From the NCBI GenBank assembly GCA_020091685.1, contig CM034613.1:3695878-3759877 (forward strand): a stretch of DNA of 64,000 nucleotides, given 5' to 3'. Both the position numbers and the translations under genes were made by a program. Below the pieces are notes generated by a model, which saw only the letters and a program-made list of their open reading frames with translations, ran no database searches and had not been told where the DNA came from. Position 1 is the stretch's first letter. The number at the start of each line of letters is the position of its first letter. Shown here piece by piece: positions 59,106 through 64,000 of the stretch. Source of the DNA: Lutjanus erythropterus (lineage: Eukaryota > Chordata > Actinopteri > Lutjaniformes > Lutjanidae).

Positions 59106-60594
59106 CAATATATCTCCCTTGATCCATCCCTTTCATGTCTGGTTTAGCAGGGGACTGTGTAAATGGTGTGTTGAGCCCCTGACATTAGCTGCTAAGCCAA
59201 CCGCTGGCACTGCACACACACCAAGCAGCGGTGTGTGCTCTGATGGAGCACTTTATTTAGACACTCTCGGTCTGTGTGCGTGTGTATGTGTGTGAGTGAA
59301 CAGGGGAGTGTGGCAGGAAGGATTTAGGTACCGCTGACCCAGTCTGGATATAAACCATGGGGTCGAGGGGTCAGGTCGTCACCCCTGTTACGGCTGACAT
59401 AAAAAAACAGTTGGCACCGGCATGTTAAGCTACAGTTTGCGTGTGTGTTTGTGTGTTTGGGTGCGTGTGAATGTGACTTGGGAAGAACACATTGCGTCTA
59501 AATGAAGCCAGACGAAATAATGGCCCATTATAAATTCAGTAAATGATATCATTGTTCATTGTTTAGCTAAATATGTCTGAGCCGGGTGATTCACTAACAG
59601 CATCATGCACTTGCACAATTAACGGTGCTAAGACTGTAATATACTTCAGCGCCTATATTACCCCACAGACTATATTTAGCTCTCCATCTCTTTTGTTTCC
59701 ATGGGAATGAAGAGTTCAGCGTGCGAGGCTGGGGCCTCGGGTATTTTCCAGAAGCAGAACGGCAGAATGGCTGGCTCCTGTATAGCTAGCTTTTCCACAG
59801 CCTGGTGGGTTTGTCAAGTGATCATTTCCACTCGGCCGAGTCCAAGCATCACTAGGTCTGTGTTCAACCACTGCCCTAGATTTCCCTCCATAACAAGCCC
59901 GTGCTGTCAGAGGAGACGGGTTTTCACTTCAGTACATCTGGATAATGTTTTAGTTGCGTGTTCTCTGCTCATCCCAGTGTTAGGGCTTTTATTTTGAAGG
60001 CAGGGGTTGAGGCAAGGCAATACACAAACTTTTTACACATTTGTATTACAGCATAAAACAAGAGGACACAGTACGATTTGATGTAAACATTTTTTTTCAT
60101 TTTGCACTTACAGTTATGCCATTGTTAGATTATAAAGTTGTGATTTGTAAAGTTCACCAGATCATTAGTTTGATGTCCTGACAGCAAATTCTTCTTTAAA
60201 AAGATGCTACCAAGTGTGATAAATCGGCCGGTGAGCTATGCTGTGTCGTCTTTGAAGTGTTGTCTTTTTTCTTCAGACACACACCAGATGAGGATGAGTA
60301 GGAGAGAAAAACAAGTACTGGGAGAATCATCGATTCTGCCTTTTCAGGCGAGTCTTGAAATTGAAAGCTCATTTCAACCCATTTTTGAATTTGTGACACC
60401 CCTAAAAGCTTCATATTTTGTGTAAATGAAGAGTGGCAGAAGAAGGAAAAAGCTAATGGCTGATAGAAAAAAACAAATCATTGCTGACGTGTCAAACCTC
60501 CAAAGAAAAAAAGCTTTGAAGAAAAAAATTGTCATGAAGCAGTTGGGTTAACGGCAACGCTTCAACCATGACCTAATGCTCCATTGCCACAAAA
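58586..60594. other. unassigned; microsatellite and a candidate conserved block
   Basis: (AC)n lies at 59072-59101. 59480-59700 (GAAATAATGGCCCATTATAA, GATATCATTGTTCATTGTTT, CTATATTTAG at 59670-59679) is non-repetitive and rich in homeobox/MEF2-type words. A 98-codon ORF at 59701-59997 has no domain. Confidence 0.3.
59072..59101 (+). repeat. (AC)n microsatellite
   Basis: Fifteen uninterrupted dinucleotides. Confidence 0.95.
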
Positions 60595-60599
60595 AGTTA

Positions 60600-61215
60600 C
60601 TCTGTGGCCACCAAATATTCCATGTAGGTGGCCCACTGCCGTCGCCATGTCCCCAAACTTCACCCGCACAACATTTTCATCATTCATCATTATATGAAAA
60701 CAGGAAGAGCACTTAACACCAGCTAGCTACTGATATGTCAGGGCTACAGACGTCCGGGTTTACTGAGTCAACTTAAACTGCTAACTTGGGATATTCCTGG
60801 TGTTAACTTGCATGGGTGGCGACATTTAATGGTAACGTCCATTCTGCTAATGCGATCCTTACAGAAGAACCAGAAACACAAAATGCAGACAATGAAAATA
60901 CAAAAAAGCAACGAAAAATTAGTTTAGTAATGACTAAAAGCAGTGTAAGTGGCAAGAACATGTAAGAACATAAGGTACTGCAGTATTTTCAACCTGACTG
61001 CTCAACTAGCCGAGAAGTAGAGCTTGGTTTTCATCTGAAACGATGCCTTCAGGAAACATGGGCAAAGTGGACAACACAAGTGTCAGTTACGGAAGGCTGT
61101 GTTAAGTTACATTAAATTGCATTTTCAGTATTTTATTTAATGTAAGTTAAGATTTGGGCCACCAAAAATTTACTTTGGCCACCAAATGTAGAGGCTTGGT
61201 GGCCCATGGCGCTAG
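60600..61215. repeat. repeat bounded by GGCCACCAAAT hairpin motifs
   Basis: GGCCACCAAATATTCCATG followed by TAGGTGGCCCA (about 60606-60640), and GGCCACCAAATGTAGAGGC followed by TTGGTGGCCCA (about 61171-61200), are in direct orientation. Each is itself a small inverted repeat (GGCCACCAA / TTGGTGGCC). The interior is unassigned. Confidence 0.45.
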
Positions 61216-61316
61216 TGCTTAAAAATATTAGCATCTTTCCCTGATGTAGACCTATAACAAGCATATTTAAGTAATTTGATCACACTTTCATATCAAATCT
61301 CTTACAGCATCAGTAT

Positions 61317-61573
61317 GCAACTAATGATTATTGTCATTTATTTTGTCGTTTAATGTGTATATTATGTCTTCGGTTAGTGGATTAATAGTTGTTGGATTTA
61401 AAATGTCAGAAAAGTCATGTCATTGTTTCCCAAAGCCACGTCCTCAAAGGTCTCGTTTTACTCACAACCCAAAGATATTCAGTTTACTGTCACAGAAAAC
61501 ACTCAAAAACCATTAATCAATTATCAAAATAGTTGTTAATTCATTTCACAATCGATTAATCACTGCAGCTCTG
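61317..61573 (-). mobile_element. family-1 hAT-type copy
   Basis: TATGCAACTAATGATTATTG at the left, reverse-complemented core (AAAATGTCAGAAAAGTC, GTCCTCAAAGGTCTCG, AGATATTCAGTTTACTGTCA), and CGATTAATCACTGCAGCTCT at the right. Confidence 0.8.
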
Positions 61574-62843
61574 ATTAAAATAGCGATACATTACCTTCCT
61601 TGCAGCATTACAGTATTTTGAATCATAACCCATGCATTGTGTAATGCATCATATAGCCAGATGCTGAATTCTGCTTGTTTCAACTTTATGAACAGAATCT
61701 GACTTGAATCCATTTGAAGTGGAGGCTGCACCCAAAGGAGCCACACCAATCCTGCTCTACATCCAAGCTGTGTCCCATCTACATATCAATGGCCCACTTC
61801 CTGATTCCCCTGAGCGGAGAGGTGACCTTGTGCTGCGCTCTTCCTATAAAATATTCAGACCGTATACTTCAATTGATATATATTCTCACTGGACGTACAG
61901 ATTCAATGTTCAAGGTTCAGTATAAGTTTGCTGATTGTTTTAAATGTGAAAGTACATGAGTATGATGTGCAGCAACTATTGTCACAGACAAACGTGGACC
62001 ACAGACTGCAACAAACAGAAGAGGACGTGATTATGACTGTGTACATTCTGAAAGCAAAGATCGCAGAGATAAAACTGATCTTGTGCTTAAGTGTTCACCT
62101 CTAGTTCAATCACATCAATAATCCCTGAAGTGCACCGCACACTGGAAGCGCTGCCTTTGGTGTGAAGCCAAGGTTTCCAGCCACGTAAAACCTCTTCAAT
62201 GAGATGGAGCTTCCTGTTTAGGATTTCTCATCACGCAGCAGCGGCGGCAGCATTGGCAACAACTCTGGGGTTTCCCCGCACTGAACGTGACCTTCAGTTC
62301 AGCCTGCCTGCTGCAATATCTATCAGCCGGTCTAACAGCACACCACTGTACGTGGCTGTCAGTTTGCCTGAAGGCAGGATGTGCCTTCAGCGCCGTCTTC
62401 CCTTTAACTAACTGATCACTGCTGCTGTCAATGTGAAACCCCTGTAACACGAATTCAGGTGGTTTTCATCATTTGAAGCTTCAGTGTGTATTAAATCAAT
62501 CAGAGCTGTAAATGCTTTATGATCTGTGACTCATCCGTTTGTCTGAATTGCATCTTTCAGTGACAGTGATGTGATACTTTTAACCAGACTGTGGCTTGTC
62601 GTCACAACCAGTGGTGAGTTGGGTTGCGGCCATGTGGTTATCAAATTGAAGGTAGTGGCCACAGAGCAGGAGGATCACAATAATAGCTACAATTAGACCT
62701 GCTGCGCAGCGATTGGTCGCGGCTGGGCGTTTTGAGGAGGAAGAAGAAGAAGTGGAGGAGGAAAAGGAAAAGGAGTAGAAAAAAATGACAAATATATGAG
62801 GGTCTGTCAGGAGAACTGCCCACAATAAACTTCAGCATCACCA
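61574..62843. other. unassigned intron with a purine-rich tract
   Basis: A GGAGGAAGAAGAAGAAG-type tract lies at about 62733-62780. No exon was recognised. Confidence 0.4.
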
Positions 62844-63437
62844 GTGCAAACTCGTAACCTCTGATAAGCAGTAGAAGAAGAAGAAGAAGAAGAGGAAGAA
62901 GTAGAAGATTACTACTGCGTCAAATGGTTTGTTGATTTGATTGGCTGCAGTTTTCCCGTGTTAGACATGATCGACACAGGCTAAGTGTTTCTTTCAAAGC
63001 GTCTGCCCCGCCTCACCCTCAAATCGTCTACTGAGACAGTCTTAATTTTGTAGATAGAAATCATGTCTCTAATCCCCAAAGCATTACACTTGAGTAAGCA
63101 TTAGCGTGTCACTTCAGTGTCAACGATGGTGCAAACTCATAACCTCTGATTCCAGTAAAAAGTAGAAGACGAGGAGGAAGAAGTAGAAGTAGAAAAAGCA
63201 GAGGTAGAAGGTAAGTATAGAAGTAGAGAAAGAAGAAGACATAGAGAGAGAAGAAGATGGGTAGATGAAGTAGTAAGTAGAGGAAGAAGTAGAACAAGTA
63301 GGAAGAAGAAGATTATTACTACGTGTTAGACATGATCGACATGAGCTAAGTGGTTTTCCTTTTTTTGAAAGTGTCTGCCCTACCTCGCCCTCAAATCGCC
63401 TACAGAGGCCGTGTTAATTTTATAGATAGAAACAACG
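62844..63437 (+). repeat. segmental tandem duplication with variable (GAA)n tract
   Basis: GTGCAAACTCGTAACCTCTG at 62844 and GTGCAAACTCATAACCTCTG at 63129 start two units. GTTAGACATGATCGACA at about 62960 and 63325, followed by TCTGCC..GCCTC..CTCAAATCG and TAGATAGAAA, close them. Unit 1 has a purine tract of about 40 bp, unit 2 one of about 160 bp. Unit 2 lacks the segment around TTGATTTGATTGGCTGCAG. Confidence 0.85.
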
Positions 63438-63614
63438 GCCAAATCGACATAAATAAGGATTATACTTAGACCGTACCCATGTGGACTGAGAAACTCAAAG
63501 TCCCACTGGATAAATTCAAAAATAAAGTACTAATTACACCTTTTTTCTGCCTTCCTGAAAAGTTGGCTTTCACCTTGTACAAACACCAGAGCAAAGATGT
63601 TGGAGAACACTCTG

Positions 63615-63615
<1 letters not shown>

Positions 63616-63655
<40 letters not shown>
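63616..63655 (+). repeat. (CA)n microsatellite followed by (CCT)n
   Basis: Twenty CA units, then CCTCCTCCTCCTCCTC at about 63663-63682. All ORFs over this region are dinucleotide-repeat artefacts. Confidence 0.95.
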
Positions 63656-63656
<1 letters not shown>

Positions 63657-63682
63657 CACCTCCGCCTCCTCCTCCTCCTCCT

Positions 63683-64000
63683 CTCGTCTTTCCATTTCAC
63701 TCTCATTTTCTCCTTCAGGTGAGAGCGGCCCGGGCTCAGCGCAGGCTTTCGGCCAAAGCAATCCAAGTATGGAATCAATCACGGGCTCCCCTTCTATAAA
63801 CATCTGCCCTCCTCTCCTTCTGCTCTCCTTTCTTTTCATCGCCCGTGTTCTCCCCTCAACTCTGGAGCTACGGCGCCGATAATTAGACCCGCCAAACACA
63901 AGCTTTCTCATTCAAGCTTCCAGTTTCTCACCATATGGCAGAACTGGCTATGAATGAATAGAGATACTGTATCACATAGCAATCGAGAAAAGCAAAATCT
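63683..64000. other. unassigned end of window
   Basis: Pyrimidine-rich, then GC-richer (GAGCTACGGCGCCGATAATT). No camk2 upstream exon was recognised. Confidence 0.4.

Noticed and set aside
59670..59679. MEF2 consensus as stand-alone evidence of an enhancer
   Set aside because: A degenerate 10-mer of this type is expected several times by chance in 64 kb of AT-rich DNA; it is used only as supporting context.
63479..63911. ORFs with Thr-His, Cys-Val, Pro or Glu/Arg runs
   Set aside because: Produced by (CA)n and (CCT)n microsatellites.

Overview
The window is nuclear DNA from a vertebrate, most likely a ray-finned (teleost) fish. It is AT-rich, has long (CA)n/(TA)n microsatellites, has almost no coding sequence, and carries many degraded copies of short hAT-type DNA transposons and a tRNA-derived SINE of kinds common in fish genomes. 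No prokaryotic gene organisation is present.

Host gene. The only host coding sequence I can defend is one 60-bp exon on the minus strand at 10948-11007. It encodes [20 protein letters not shown], the kinase-domain segment of Ca2+/calmodulin-dependent protein kinase II (camk2). Its phase, length and AG/GT borders match the third coding exon of vertebrate camk2 genes. The window therefore appears to be intronic: 11008-64000 would be (part of) the very large intron upstream of this exon, and 1-10947 (part of) the next intron. The flanking exons were not found by eye. The camk2 paralogue cannot be decided, because this segment is the same in all of them.

Mobile DNA. The best single feature is an apparently complete autonomous hAT element at 41376-44023. 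It has a perfect 8-bp target duplication, TAGGGATG ends, and an uninterrupted two-exon, 594-codon transposase with a BED zinc finger and the hAT catalytic D, D and E candidates. It lies antisense to camk2. Around it are at least fifteen copies of one short hAT family (family 1, CGATTAATC-rich with a conserved core), a second hAT family (family 2) with two copies that have perfect 8-bp target duplications (one of them containing a family-1 copy), a third 1-kb hAT-like element at 5429-6430 with an 8-bp duplication, TTAA-type elements (40312-41178 with perfect 16-bp ends), a 158-bp element with perfect 15-bp inverted ends (53492-53649), two tRNA-derived SINEs, and four copies of an unclassified repeat called R4 here.

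Tandem DNA. Several minisatellites have arisen inside transposons: a pyrimidine-rich one within family-1 copies (512-940, 31145-31345, probably 48240-48495), a 38-41-bp array with a two-unit higher-order pattern (26600-27080), and a 220-bp (TA)n/(CA)n block inside an R4 copy (38060-38279). A roughly 90-bp tandem unit lies at 12803-13022, and a duplicated segment with a variable purine tract at 62844-63437.

The remaining sequence is unassigned intron. A few more GC-rich, non-repetitive stretches are listed as candidate regulatory DNA, at low confidence because no alignment could be run.
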